Assembly: GCA_023014485.1 (NCBI GenBank) | Contig: JAJOZX010005530.1 | Location: 186,001-250,000, forward strand | Source: Bathynomus jamesi | Taxonomy: Eukaryota > Arthropoda > Malacostraca > Isopoda > Cirolanidae | Length of the DNA stretch: 64,000 bases | Direction: 5' to 3' | Shown here: positions 1 through 10,680 of the stretch, piece by piece | How positions within the stretch are numbered: position 1 is the stretch's first letter | How the letters are laid out: every line of letters starts with the position of its first letter | Notes under the pieces: model-generated | Seen by the model: the letters and a program-made list of their open reading frames with translations, nothing else | The model's database searches: none | Told to the model about the DNA's origin: nothing | Translations under genes and position numbers: made by a program

Positions 1-280
1 CGTGTCAGTTCAATCAGTTGTGTGCCACTCTTAGTCGAAAGCGGTTGATTTCTTTATCGTGTGCGTGTCATGGCTTAGTGAATTAGTGAATGCATATGTT
101 AAAATTTGTATGTATTTAAAATGTATTTACAAATGTATTTAAATACAATTGATGTATTTTGTATTTAGTATCTAAATACATTCGTAAAATGTATTTAGTA
201 TTTAGTATTTAAATACATTTCTCCCATGTATTTAGTATTTAGTATTTAAATACATTCAATGTATTTATTGCCCAGCTCTG
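1..280. mobile_element. Right end of a hAT-type element or MITE, entering from outside the window
   Basis: About 100-270 is built from GTATTTAGTATTTAAATAC-like direct and inverted motifs, and the block stops at 271-280 with CCCAGCTCTG. Read on the minus strand the end is CAGAGCTGGGCAATAAATAC, which fits the YARNG start of hAT terminal repeats. The macrosatellite begins immediately at 281 with CTCATCAG, the predicted 8-bp target duplication; its partner should lie just left of the window. No transposase reading frame is visible in the 280 bases present. The family is known for hAT ends of this form; the assignment of this copy is inference. Confidence 0.55.
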
Positions 281-802
281 CTCATCAGTTACTTAGTGGC
301 TGTAACTATGCCTTAATGGCTTTTTTTCTCTTTATTAAAAAATTACAATAAATCCCAAAATACAAACTGATTGAAGCTTAAACAAAAATAAGATTATTAT
401 TGGTTTAGCAAATTAGTAAGATGTTTTTGTATTATTATAGACATCTGTAATACGTAATATTTTCCATCAGGAGTGAGTGAAAAATATTCAAAAACAGCAG
501 ATTTATACTTTTGATGTGACATTACGATATTATCATTACTTATCAAATTGAAATCTAAAAATCTGAAAAAGATTTAGGGTTGCTAGTACAAAATTTTTAA
601 ATTTCCTTTTATTAATTATGTTAATTAATTAATTATAATCCTTATTAATTATAATCAACTATATTTATATATTTATATAAATATATATTTATATATGTTT
701 TAATATATAAATATTAAAACATTAGGTTAAATCTATTTTATTCATAAAATTGAGCTAGGCCTAGGGCTAGGCTGCTATGGTTATAATTGAAGGATTTGCA
801 CC

Positions 803-1076
803 GGACTCCGACTCCATCCAACTATGCACTTCCGACTCCATCCAACTATGCACTTCCGACTCTATCCAACTATGCACTTCCGACTCCATCCAACTATGCA
901 CTTCCGACTCCATCCAACTATGCACTTCCGACTCCATCCAACTATGCACTTCCTACTCCATCCAAATATGCACTTCCGACTCCCTCCAACTATGCACTTC
1001 CGACTCCATCCAACTATGCACTTCCGACTCCAGACGCCATGACTCCAGACGCCATAACTCCAGACGCCATGACTCT
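803..1076 (+). repeat. Minisatellite A: 24-bp units then 15-bp units
   Basis: About nine 24-bp units, each made of CCGACTCCATCC followed by AACTATGCACTT, with occasional changes (TCTATCC at 860, CCTACTCC at 951, CCCTCC at 980). It then switches to 15-bp units of GACGCCATGACTCCA. Both lengths are multiples of three, so every frame stays open and artificial repeat proteins appear on both strands. Confidence 0.9.
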
Positions 1077-1244
1077 GATGGAATGTTAAGGCCAAATTGA
1101 TTAAGATTAGCTTTATTAGGCCAATGGAGATTCATAACCAAGGCATTTCGTCACCACCACATGACTCATCAGTTACTCAGTGGCTGTAACTATGCCTTAA
1201 TGGCTTTTTTTCTCTTTATTAAAAAATTACAATAAATCCCAAAA

Positions 1245-2609
1245 CGTGTTCCCACAAAAATTGTCCCTGTTTTTAATCGCTTATTACTCAGTCATCATTG
1301 CAGCTTCACAAATGAAATAAAAAGCATTCGAAAGAGAACACTTTAATGTTTTAAGTTATTCTACATGTGTTCAAAGTGACGTCCCTGGACATTCTTACAT
1401 TTCACACAACGGGAAAGGAAGTTATTTATTACATTTTCCAAAACGCTGCATTCAATGGACTCTACACTCTCTACCACCGCTTGCTTTAATTCTTCGATAG
1501 AGGATGGCTCTTGCCTGAATACTTTGTCCTTGACAAATCCCCAAAGAAAAAAGTCCAAAGGTGATAGATCGGGAGATCTTGCGGGCCAGGGAAACTGCGA
1601 GCGATGAGAAATGAATCTTTGTTCAAAAAATCTTGTTAAACATTCAAGTGATTGCCTAGTTGTGTGGGGGTGTTGCTCCGTCTTGCTGAAACCACTTGTT
1701 ACTGCAGTTTTCTTGTTCAAAAACAGTGTTCAGCATTTCTACATATCTTTCTGAAGTTACTGAAAGCGGTCTCCTTGTCTCTGGTCCTCAAAAAAGTAAG
1801 GACCATAAACCTTGCTGCTACTCAAACCACACCAGACAGTAACTTTTGGTGAATGCAGAGGTTTCTCCAAGTGTATATTTGGCTTGTTTTGTGACCAACA
1901 CCGGTAATTCTGTCTGTTGATGAACCCATTGAGATAGATGTGGCATTCATCACTGAATATTATATCACTTAATCTTATCTGGTTTTGTTTAATTATTGTT
2001 TCAATGCTTTCACAAAACATCAAACGACGCTGGTAGTCTTGTTCTCTAAGCTGTCGCAAACACATAATTTTGAATTACTTCATTCTCAAATCCAACGTGA
2101 TTATTTTCCGAATGCTCTCCCATTTGATTCCTGTCACAGCTGATAGTCGTCTCACAGATTTCTTGTTGTCCGTTTCAAGCTAATTTGCGACTGAATCAAT
2201 GTTTTCAGCGGTTCGCACACCTGTGCTGCGCCCAGAGTTGCCTTTATGCATGTTCTTGATTGAGCCGTGATGTTTCCATTTTGCGAAAATCCTGCGAATC
2301 GTTTTAGGATCTATGGTCCTTTGCTGACCGTATTGTCGTCTGAAAGACCGTTGGGTGGCAACTACCGAGCCATGTTTGATCATCTCTTCTGCGATGAAAA
2401 CACGTTGCATGTCCGACAAATAACCCATGATTGTGGTGGACAAAAGTGTCATTTTTTTATAAGTACTGATTTCGTATCCAGGATATCGAAAAAATTAAAT
2501 AAAACTTTTAAATATTCTTTTTCGAAAGCTTTTTATTTCATTTGTGAAGCTGCAATAATGACTGAGTAATAAGCGATTAAAAACAGGGACAATTTTTGTG
2601 GTCACACGG
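1245..2609 (-). mobile_element. Tc1/mariner-superfamily element inserted in macrosatellite monomer 2
   Basis: Long terminal inverted repeats of about 80 bp begin CGTGTTCCCACAAAAATTG on the left and CGTGTGACCACAAAAATTG on the right (minus strand). The other monomers read straight across this point (CCCAAAATACAAACTG), so the insertion is unambiguous. TA remains at 2610-2611 on the right; the left TA seems lost. Length is 1,365 bp, normal for a mariner. The transposase is on the minus strand and broken. The monomer is therefore older than this insertion. Confidence 0.9.
1361..2452 (-). pseudogene. Mariner-type transposase, frameshifted
   Basis: Three minus-strand blocks in different frames make up one transposase. 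2180-2452 carries the N-terminal helix-turn-helix (GYLSDMQRVFIAEEMIK, then a basic RSFRRQYG segment). 1757-2065 carries the first catalytic Asp in IIFSDECHIYLNGF. 1361-1720 carries the C-terminal motif WPARSPDLSPLDFFLWGF with the last catalytic residue, and ends RHFEHM. Family knowledge: these motifs belong to the DUF4817-helix type of mariner-like transposases widespread in arthropods. At least two frameshifts separate the blocks, so no functional protein is expected. Confidence 0.88.
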
Positions 2610-3042
2610 TACAAACTGATTGAAGCTTAAACAAAATAAGATTATTATTGGTTTAGCAAATTAATAAGATGTTTTTGTATTATTATAAACATCTGTAATA
2701 CGTAATATTTTCCATCAGCAGTGAGTGAAAAATATTCAAAAACAGCAGATTTATACTTTTGATGTGACATTACTTTATTATCATTACTTATCAAATTGAA
2801 ATCTAAAATCTGAAAAAGATTTAGGGTTGCTTGTACAAAATTTTTAAATTTCCTTTTATTAATTATGTTAATTAATTAATTATAATCCTTATTAATTATA
2901 AGCAACTATATTTATATATTTATATAATATATATTTATATGTTTTAATATATAAATATTAAAACATTAGGTTAAATATTTTTATTCATAAAATTGAGCTA
3001 GGCCTAGGGCTAGGCTGCTATGGTTATAATTGAAGGATTTGC

Positions 3043-3168
3043 ACCGACTCCGACTCATTCCAACTATGCACTTCCGACTCCATCCAACTATGCACTTCCG
3101 ACTCCCTCCAAATATGCACTTCCGACTCCAGACGCAATGACTCCAGACGCCATGACTCCAGACGCCAT
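3043..3168 (+). repeat. Minisatellite B, contracted copy
   Basis: Only about three 24-bp units followed by about three 15-bp GACGCCATGACTCCA-type units. This short array explains why monomer 2 is the shortest of the series. Confidence 0.85.
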
Positions 3169-3777
3169 GACTCTGATGGAATGTTAAGGCCAAATTGATT
3201 AAGATTAGCTTTATTAGGCCAATGGAGATTCATAAACGACATTTCCTCACCACCGCATGACTCATCAGTTACTTAGTGGCTGTAACTATGCCTTAATGGC
3301 TTTTTTTCTCTTTATTAAAAATTACAATAAATCCCAAAATACAAACTGATTGAAGCTTAAACAAAATAAGATTATTATTGGTTTAGCAAATTAATAAGAT
3401 GTTTTTGTATTATTATAAACATCTGTAATACGTAATATTTTCCATCAGCAGTGAGTGAAAAATATTAAAAAACAGCAGATTTATACTTTTGATGTGACAT
3501 TACGATATTATCATCACTTATCAAATTGAAATCTAAAAATCTGAAAAAGATTTAGGGTTGCTGGTACAAAATTTTTAAATTTCCTTTTATTAATTATGTT
3601 AATTAATTAATTATAAACCTTATTAATTATAAGCAACTACATTTATATATTTATATAAATATATATTTATATGTGTTTTAATATATAAATATTAAAACAT
3701 TAGGTTAAATCTATTTTATTCATAAAATTGAGCTAGGCCTAGGGCTACGCTGCTATGGTTATAATTGAAGGATTTTC

Positions 3778-4058
3778 ACCGACTCCGACTCCATCCAACT
3801 ATGCACTTCCGACTCCATCCAACTATGCACTTCCGACTCCATCCAACTATGCACTTCCGACTCCATCCAACTATGCACTTCCTACTCCATCCAACTATGC
3901 ACTTCCGACTCCATCCAACTATGCACTTCCGACTCCATCCAACTATGCACTTCCTACTCCATCCAACTATGCACTTCCGACTCCATCCAACTATGCACTT
4001 CCGACTCCATCCAACTATGCACTTCCGACTCCAGACGCCATGACTCCAGATGCCATAA
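3778..4058 (+). repeat. Minisatellite C, about ten 24-bp units
   Basis: Nearly uniform 24-bp units with a CCTACTCC variant at two regularly spaced places (3881, 3953), suggesting amplification of a three-unit block. Only two 15-bp units follow. Confidence 0.88.
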
Positions 4059-4660
4059 CTCTGATGGAATGTTAAGGCCAAATTGATTAAGATTAGCTTT
4101 ATTAGGCCAATGGAGATTCATAAACGGCATTTCGTCACCACCACATCACTCATCAGTTACTTAGTGGCTGTAACTATTCCTTGATGGCTTTTTTTCTCTT
4201 TATTAAAAAATTACAATAAATCTCAAAATACAAACTGATTGAAGCTTAAACAAAATAAGATTATTATTGGTTTAGCAAATTAATAAGATGTTTTTGTATT
4301 ATTATAAACATCTGTAATACGTAATATTTTCCATCAGCAGTGAGTGAAAAATATTCAAAAACAGCAGATTTATACTTTTGATGTGACATTACGATGTTAT
4401 CATTACTTATCAAATTGAAATCTAAAAATCTGAAAAAGATTTAGGGTTGCTAGTGCAAAATTTTTAAATTTCCTTTTATTATGTTAATTAATTAATTATA
4501 ATCCTTATTAATTATAAGCAACTATATTTATAATTTATATAAATATATATTTATATATGTTTTAATACATAAATATTAAACATTAGGTTAAATCTATTTT
4601 ATTCATAAAATTGAGCTAGGCCTAGGGCTAGGCTGCTATGGTTATAATTGAAGGATTTGC

Positions 4661-5041
4661 ACCGACTCCGACTCCATCCAACTATACACTTCCGACTCCA
4701 TCCAACTATGCACTTCCGACTCACTCACTCCAACTATGCACTTCCGACTCCCTCCAACTATGCACTTCCGACTCCATCCAACTATACACTTCCGACTCCA
4801 TCCAACTATGCACTTCCGACTCCATCCAACTATGCACTTCCGACTCCAGACGCCATGACTCCAGACGCCATGACTCCAGACGCCATGACTATAGCCACCA
4901 TGACTCCAGCCACCATGACTCCAGACGCCATGACTCCAGATGCCATGACTCCAGACGCCATGACTCCAGACGCCATGACTCCAGACGCCATTGACTCCAG
5001 ACGCCATGACTCCAGACGCCATGACTCCAGACGCCATGACT
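4661..5041 (+). repeat. Minisatellite D, expanded 15-bp part
   Basis: About seven degenerate 24-bp units are followed by about 13 units of GACGCCATGACTCCA, with two GCCACCATGACTCCA-type variants near 4890-4915. Here the 15-bp part, not the 24-bp part, has expanded. Confidence 0.88.
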
Positions 5042-5787
5042 CTGATGGAATGTTAAGGTCAAATTGATTAAGATTAGCTTTATTAGGCCAATGGAGATTC
5101 ATAAACAAGGCATTTCGTCACCACCACATGACTCATCAGTTACTTAGTGGCTGTAACTATGCCTTAATGGCTTTTTTTCTCTTTATTAAAAAATTACAAT
5201 AAATCCCTAAATACACACTGATTGAAGCTTAAACAAAATAAGATTATTATTGGTTTAGCAAATTAATAAGATGTTTTTGTATTATTATAAACATCTGTAA
5301 TACGTAATATTTTCCATCAGCAGTGAGTGAAAAATATTCAAAAACAGCAGATTTATACTTTTGATGTGACATTACGATATTATCATTACTTATCAAATTG
5401 AAATTTAAAAATCTGAAAAAGATTTAGGGTTGCTAGTAAAAAAATTTTAAATTTTCTTTTATTAATTATGTTAATTAATTAATTATAATCCTTATTAAAA
5501 CAATTTTTGTTTTAGCATTCTAAGAAAATTTAGAAAAGGAAAAAACCATTGTTATTCCAAAGCGATATGATGACTAAGCTAATTAATGCAGCATTGCTCG
5601 TACGAGTATACAGGGCTTTTTAAAATGATTCATCCGATTTCAACTGAGAATACTTCCTTACCTACCTATCAACCGTGCATCAACTGGGCATACACCACAT
5701 GAAAGAAGAAATCTCTGAGTTTTTCAAAATCACCGCGAGAGGGCTCCAAAGTCACGCCGTAGCCTAGCCTAGCAACAAACAGTCAGT

Positions 5788-5938
5788 GTGAAAATGGCGT
5801 CTGCACAGCAGAAGGCGTTTTGTGTGTTGCAGTTTTCGAGCTGTAAATCGGTAGTCACAGTGCAGCGTGAGTTTCGTCGACGTTACAGAACAGATCCACC
5901 GGATGCTCTGAGCACCCGGTGGATCTGTTCTGTAATGT
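5788..5938 (+). pseudogene. Mariner transposase N-terminus, left arm of the foldback
   Basis: Begins KMASAQQKAFCVLQFSSCKS and continues VVTVQREFRRRYRTDPP, the helix-turn-helix start of DUF4817-type mariner transposases. The reading runs into the axis and then into its own antisense, so the catalytic domain is absent. Confidence 0.8.
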
Positions 5939-6030
5939 CGACGAAACTCACGCTGCACTGTGACTACCGATTTACAGCTCGAAAACTGCAACACACAAAA
6001 CGCCTTCTGCTGTGCAGACGCCATTTTCAC
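5880..6030 (-). pseudogene. Mariner transposase N-terminus, right arm of the foldback
   Basis: Mirror image of the left-arm fragment, starting MKMASAQQKAFCV on the minus strand, with a few substitutions (FRRHYRTDPP instead of FRRRYRTDPP). The small divergence between arms shows that the palindrome is not brand new or is not fully gene-converted. Confidence 0.8.
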
Positions 6031-6428
6031 ACTGACTGTTTGTTGCTAGGCTAGGCTACGGCGTGACTTTGGAGCCCTCTCGCGGTGATTTTGTAAAACT
6101 CAGAGATTTCTTCTTTCATGTGGTGTATGCCCAGTTGATGCACGGTTGATAGGTACGGAAGTATTCTCAGTTGAAATCGGATGAATCATTTTGAAAAGCC
6201 CTGTATACTCGTACGAGCAATGCTGCATTAATTAGCTTAGTCATCATATCGCTTTGGAATAACAATGGTTTTTTCCTTTTCTAAATTTTCTTAGAATGTT
6301 AAAACAAAAATTGTAAAACTATTTATTTTATCAATAAAAGTTATTCAGTTCAATTCAATGATTTTATATAAGTATATATATATATATATGATGAATAAAA
6401 CCACGAAGGAAAAAAGAAACACAAAGGG

Positions 6429-6470
6429 GTGCTCAAGCGCTTTCGTCTAATGACATCCTCAGGAACACTG
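6429..6470 (-). ncRNA. Hammerhead-like ribozyme core, PLE copy 1, first terminal block
   Basis: On the minus strand the order is CUGAGGA, a GUC-AUUA-GAC mini-hairpin, then GAAA: the hammerhead layout of CUGANGA, stem II and GAAA. GUGUUC before it and GAGCAC after it can form stem I. A clean UH cleavage position after stem III is not evident, so activity is doubtful. PLEs are known to carry hammerhead motifs in their terminal blocks. Confidence 0.4.
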
Positions 6471-6540
6471 GAGTGAAAGGACAGATCAAGGCAATATAGG
6501 TTACAAAAATAAACATACATACATACATATTCACATATAT

Positions 6541-6596
6541 ACATATATATATATATTATATAATATATATATATATATATTATATACATATATATA
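6541..6596. repeat. AT microsatellite in the PLE terminal region
   Basis: Alternating TA tract with short interruptions. Similar short TA tracts occur at 6370-6390 and 6768-6784. No other function is visible. Confidence 0.8.
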
Positions 6597-6672
6597 GTAA
6601 GCATAGAAAAAAATTGTGGGAGGAGCCAACATTTATATGATGAATAAAACCACGAAGGAAAGGAAACAGAAT

Positions 6673-6715
6673 GGTGCTCAAGCGCTTTCGTCTAATGACA
6701 TCCTCAGGAACACTG
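6673..6715 (-). ncRNA. Hammerhead-like core, second terminal block
   Basis: Same core as at 6429-6470, about 245 bp away in the same orientation. A tandem pair is how PLE hammerheads are usually arranged. Confidence 0.4.
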
Positions 6716-7088
6716 AAGTACATAAAGAGTTACAACCTACATATAGGGTACAAAAAAATAAAAAAAATATATATATATATATATAATAAACGGAGAAGTA
6801 AAAAAAAAAATTAAAGGACTGTGGGAGGAGCATACAAATTTGTAAGGAAAACTACCGATTTTAGCACTTTGCCCGAATCCGCCACAAGATCAAATGAATT
6901 GTTTCCAACCAATGTTATAGTTAATTAAAAAAAATAATAAATTGAAAAATAAAAATAAAACTTGTAAGAGGAGCATACAAATTTATACTGGAAATCTGCC
7001 CAGGTTTTAGCACTCTGCCTTTCTTGTCTAAGTCCGATATATATAAAAATAAATTGAAAAATAAAAGTTATTAGAGAAGCATACAAGT

Positions 7089-8306
7089 TTACCAAAGGTT
7101 TAGCACTCTACCCTTCTTGTCTAAATCCGTTCTGAACGAATTCAAAACAACGGGATCGAGTTGAAAAAGACCTTTGCTTATGTAGAAGTTATTTGTAAGT
7201 TGGATAATGGCAGACTCAAGAATATTTCTATTAACAATGTTGCTAGAGTGAAACAAAACTGAAGCATTATTCCAATCAATACAGTGAGATAACTCTGACA
7301 AATGGACAAAAAGGGCACTGGACGACTGTCCCGTTCTAACGGAATATTGATGCTGTTTTACACGTGTGTGAAAATCCTTTCCCGTCTGACCTATGTAAAA
7401 GGAATCACATTGTTTACAAACAATTTTATAGATGCCTGAATTATTGGTAGGGCTATTTTTTACTATGATATTTTTCACAATGTTGTTATACGAAAATACT
7501 ACATTAATATCCAAAAGTTTAAGTGCATTAGCAATGCCTAAAAAGCCTGGGAAAAATGGAAGTACTAAAATATTCTTTGACAAAGTGCGAGTGTTATTAC
7601 TCACATGATAGAAGGTTCGTTTTGCCTTGTTGAGACAAGATTCCATAAACGCAGGTGGAGAACACAGATCACTTCCAATACCGTTGATTTTTTCCAATTT
7701 GTCATCAATGTATTCCGGACTGGCGATCCTAAGGGCGCGGAGAAAAATTGAAGAAAAAATGGTACTCTTAGTGGGGGTGTTATGTCCCGAGTAAAAGTGT
7801 ACGTAGGACAAATTGTTTGCTTTTTTCCGATAGATACTAAACTTAAAACCTGGGCTTTCTCTATGTACACGCACATCCAAAAACGGGATTGAGTTGTCTT
7901 GTTCCACTTCTAAAATAAACTTAATGGAGGGGACTTGATCATTTAACTGAAGGAGGAAGTCATCCAGGTCACGATTCATGGGCCAGATACACAAAATATC
8001 GTCGACGTACCGCAACCATGGGATGCCAATCCCCAGAATTCTCGGAATGTAAGTAATTTCGAAAAACTCCATATAAATATTGGAGAGGAGGGGCGACAAG
8101 GGGTTGCCCATGGCCATCCCAAAAACTTGTTGATAATACTCGTTATTGAAAGTGAATTTACAGTCTTTGATGCAAAGTTTAATAAGTTCCAAAACGATGT
8201 GTGCAGGTAGTGGCAGGTCGTACTTATGTAATTCTCGGGAGAGAAATTCAAGCATATCGTCAATCGGCACTTTTGTAAACAATGAACAAAGGTCAAAAGT
8301 GATCAA
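7089..8306 (-). pseudogene. PLE reverse transcriptase plus GIY-YIG endonuclease (C-terminal 405 residues open)
   Basis: RT fingers and palm are recognised by ITFDLCSLFTKVP near the start, GMAMGNPLSPLLSNIYMEFF at about residue 63, and the catalytic RYVDDILCIW at about residue 99. A linker follows, then a GIY-YIG nuclease near residue 295 with GIYKIVCKQC, CDSFYIGQTG and RVKQHQYSVR. The RT plus GIY-YIG order is the hallmark of Penelope-like elements, in which the nuclease makes the target nick for priming. The frame is open to its natural end (VLNLW). Upstream, to about 8490, the RT N-terminus continues in broken frames (a stop near 8340), so this copy is 5' truncated. Confidence 0.9.
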
Positions 8307-8611
8307 TCTATCGTTGGTTTCAGTGCGTACATTATTCAGTAAGATCCATGGAATTTTTTACATGTGAATCAGAGATACTGTAGTTCCGAAAATGGGGGAC
8401 AAGACTTTGACAAGCCATTTGGAATTTTATCAATATGGAATTGAAATGCTTGTAGAGAGGTGGCAGAGAGTCATAGAAAGTGAAGGAAAATATAAAATTG
8501 ATTAAAATTTATTTTGATGCAGTTTTATTTTTATTTGGAAATAAAGGTAAAAAAACGACATTCTTATGGGATGACCTGATATATATACATACGAGTGTGT
8601 GTGTGTATATA

Positions 8612-9215
8612 TATGGATTCCGATCAGGTAGATCATGCCTATCACACCTAATAGAACACTACAACAATATCCTAGATGCATTGGAAGGCAATGACAACTA
8701 CGATGTTATATACACAGATTTTGCTAAAGCTTTCGATAAATGTGACCATGGTATAATAGCACATAAAATTAAATATGGGAATAACAGGCAAAGTGGGAAA
8801 ATGGATCTACAACTTCCTTAGAGATCGTCTGCAGGTCGTCAAAATTCAAGGTATATCATCCTCAGAATCGGAAGTACGCAGCTCAGTACCACAAGGGACA
8901 GTACTGGCCCCACTCCTGTTCATTATCATGCTAACAGATATAGACAGCGGAGTAAACAGCAACAGTATAGTAACATCCTTTGCAGACAATACAAAGATCA
9001 GCAGAAAAATCAGCGATGTACATGACGTGGAGGCCTTGCAGAGGAACACGAACAAAATATACAAATGGTCAGAAGACAACAACATGTCATTCAACGCCGA
9101 GAAATTTCAGCTCTTGAGATATGGTAGAAAAGAAGAACTTAAACAGACTGCATATTATTATGCTCCCGATAGACAGGAAATTCGGAGAAACACGAAAGCG
9201 ATTATCTCGGGATAA
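8612..9215 (+). pseudogene. LINE reverse transcriptase fragment
   Basis: GFRSGRSCLSHLIEHYNNIL, DVIYTDFAKAFDKCDH (RT motif A), then after a frameshift near 8775 SSVPQGTVLAPLLFIIM (motif B) and VTSFADNTKISRK (motif C). The canonical FADD is FADN here, so a catalytic Asp is lost. Together with the frameshift and 5' truncation this copy is dead. Confidence 0.85.
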
Positions 9216-9224
9216 TAATGACAG

Positions 9225-9912
9225 ATGATGCGAAATTCGAAACAAAATCAGATAGCGATAAATAAAGCAAAAAGAGTCGCCGGACAGGTACTAAGAACGT
9301 TCAAAAGAAGGGACAGGACAGTAATGATTCCCCTGCTAAAAACACTGATGATACCAAAACTTGAATGCTGCTCAGTTTTGACGTCCCCATATAAAAAGGG
9401 AAGAAACTAATAAACTAGAAGAAACGCAAAGGCATTTCACAGCCAAGATTGATGGCTGGAAAGAACTCAACTACTGGGAAAGACTACGTAAACTAAATCT
9501 GTACCCACTGGAAAGAAGAGAGAGGTACACCATAATCTACATATGGAAAATGATCGAAAAACTGGTACCAAACCTAAACCTAAACCCAATTACCATTCAA
9601 ACAACACTGGAAAATAGGAAAGGCAGAATGTGTAGTGTTCCCAAATTAAAGGCCCGACAAGGGACCTCAACCCTGAAGGAAAATAACTTGGTTGTCAGGG
9701 GGCCAAGACTTTTCAACCAGCTTCCTAAGGACCTCAGAAACGTAACGGGGGTCAAAGTTGAAGTCTTCAAGAAAAGACTGGATGCCTGGCTCAGGACAGT
9801 ACCAGATGAGCCGGGCGTGCCTGGCTATGTACGGTGGAGAACGCAAGAAAGCAACTCGCTCCTCCACCAGGCCAGACCTAGAGGCGGGGCCACCAGCTTG
9901 ACCTTCGTGTGA
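9225..9912 (+). pseudogene. LINE ORF2 C-terminal region, broken
   Basis: Two open pieces (9225-9410 and 9550-9912) in different frames continue the LINE. AINKAKRVAGQVLRTF and IPLLKTLMIPKLE correspond to the thumb, and the end contains RGPRLFNQLPKDLRN and FKKRLDAWLRTVPDEPG, typical of LINE ORF2 tails. It stops at LTFV. Confidence 0.75.
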
Positions 9913-10028
9913 AGAGAAACCAACGCACAAAATATAAGGTTCATAAGGTACATGAACATTATTTCACGAACACGTATATAATATTTATGATGAAAATAAC
10001 CACGAAGGAAAAAAGGAAACACAGAATG

Positions 10029-10070
10029 GTGCTCAAGCGCTTTCGTCTAATGACATCCTCAGGAACACTG
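10029..10070 (-). ncRNA. Hammerhead-like core, PLE copy 2
   Basis: Third copy of the CUGAGGA / GUC-AUUA-GAC / GAAA layout, unchanged across the core despite drift in the flanks. Confidence 0.4.
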
Positions 10071-10177
10071 AAATAAATAACAAGTTTGAGACTATATAGC
10101 CTATAGATCACAAAAAATAAATAAAAATAAAATAGAAAAATAAAAATTGTAGGAGCATACAAATTTATAAGGAAAAA

Positions 10178-10670
10178 CTACCAGAGTTTTAGCACTTTGC
10201 CCCTCTTGTCTAAATCAGTTCTGAACAAATTCAAAACAACAGGATCAAGCGAAAAAAGGCCCTGACTAATGTTAAAATTATTTGTAAGTTGAATAATGGC
10301 AGACTCAAGAATGTTTCTTTTAACAATATTGCTTGAGTGAAACAAAATTGAAGCATTATTCCAATCAATACAATGGGATAACTCTGACAAATGGACAAAA
10401 AGGGGCACTGGACGACTGTCCCGTTTTAATGGAATATTGATACTGTTTCACACGTGTGTGCAAATCCTTTCCCGTCTGACCAATGTAAAAGGAATCACAT
10501 TGTTTACAACCAATTTTATAGATAATGCCTGAATTATTGGTAGGACTATTTTACTATGATATTTTTCACAATATTGTCATATGAAAATACTACATTAATA
10601 TTCAAAAGTTTCAGTACATTATCAGTGCCTAAAAAACCTGGGAAAAATGGAAGTACTAAAATATTCTTCG
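10178..10670 (-). pseudogene. PLE copy 2, GIY-YIG C-terminal part
   Basis: 10178-10408 reads FVHLSELSHCIDWNNASILF and ends KVLKLW, matching the last 75 residues of copy 1. 10409-10670 is the nuclease and linker region with frameshifts near 10390, 10440 and 10530. The RT is continued beyond the MITE, at 11440-11911. Confidence 0.8.
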
Positions 10671-10680
10671 ACAAAGTGTG

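Larger units (their letters stand above)
281..5495. repeat. Tandem macrosatellite, four full monomers plus a partial one
   Basis: The phrase starting TCATCAGTTACTTAGTGGC recurs near 281, 1166, 3262, 4150 and 5128. After removing the mariner at 1245-2609 the monomers are about 885, 730, 888 and 978 bp. Each has the same order: a conserved 480-bp AT-rich block, an ATTAATTAATTA/ATATTTAT low-complexity stretch, GAGCTAGGCCTAGGGCTAGG, a minisatellite, then a conserved 100-bp block starting GATGGAATGTTAAGGCC. Length differences come almost entirely from minisatellite copy number. The fifth copy is cut at about 5495 by a foldback element. No coding capacity is credible. It could be ordinary satellite DNA or tandem non-autonomous Helitron-like units, which often carry internal minisatellites; I see no diagnostic Helitron terminus. 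Confidence 0.85.
5501..6313. mobile_element. Foldback (palindromic) mariner-derived MITE
   Basis: A near-perfect inverted repeat of about 400-bp arms with its axis at about 5909-5916. The ends read CAATTTTTGTTTTAGC and its complement, with TAAAA directly repeated at 5496-5500 and 6314-6318. Each arm encodes the N-terminus of a mariner-type transposase reading toward the axis. The element cuts the fifth macrosatellite monomer. It probably arose by head-to-head joining of two 5' halves of one mariner. Confidence 0.85.
6360..8490 (-). mobile_element. Penelope-like element, copy 1 (5' truncated)
   Basis: Minus-strand PLE with reverse transcriptase and GIY-YIG endonuclease, followed by two tandem copies of a terminal block (about 6388-6500 and 6638-6730) that contain the phrase CGTCTAATGACATCCTCAGG. 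Such tandem terminal blocks are the pseudo-LTR arrangement known for PLEs. The 5' side fades at about 8490, where a LINE sequence region begins. Confidence 0.88.
8600..9935 (+). mobile_element. 5'-truncated non-LTR retrotransposon (LINE)
   Basis: Plus-strand LINE RT fragment lying between the 5' end of PLE copy 1 and the 3' end of PLE copy 2. It begins abruptly inside the RT after a TG/TA-rich stretch, as expected for 5' truncation. No poly(A) is obvious; the tail at 9912-9980 is merely A-rich. The clade (Jockey/CR1/other) cannot be fixed from the motifs present. Confidence 0.8.

Noticed and set aside
777..1100. Open frames encoding repetitive proteins on both strands (also 3755-4081, 4638-5108, 60274-60675)
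   Set aside because: They come from 24-, 15- and 18-bp minisatellites whose unit lengths are multiples of three, so all frames stay open. No start context, non-repetitive domain or conservation supports them.
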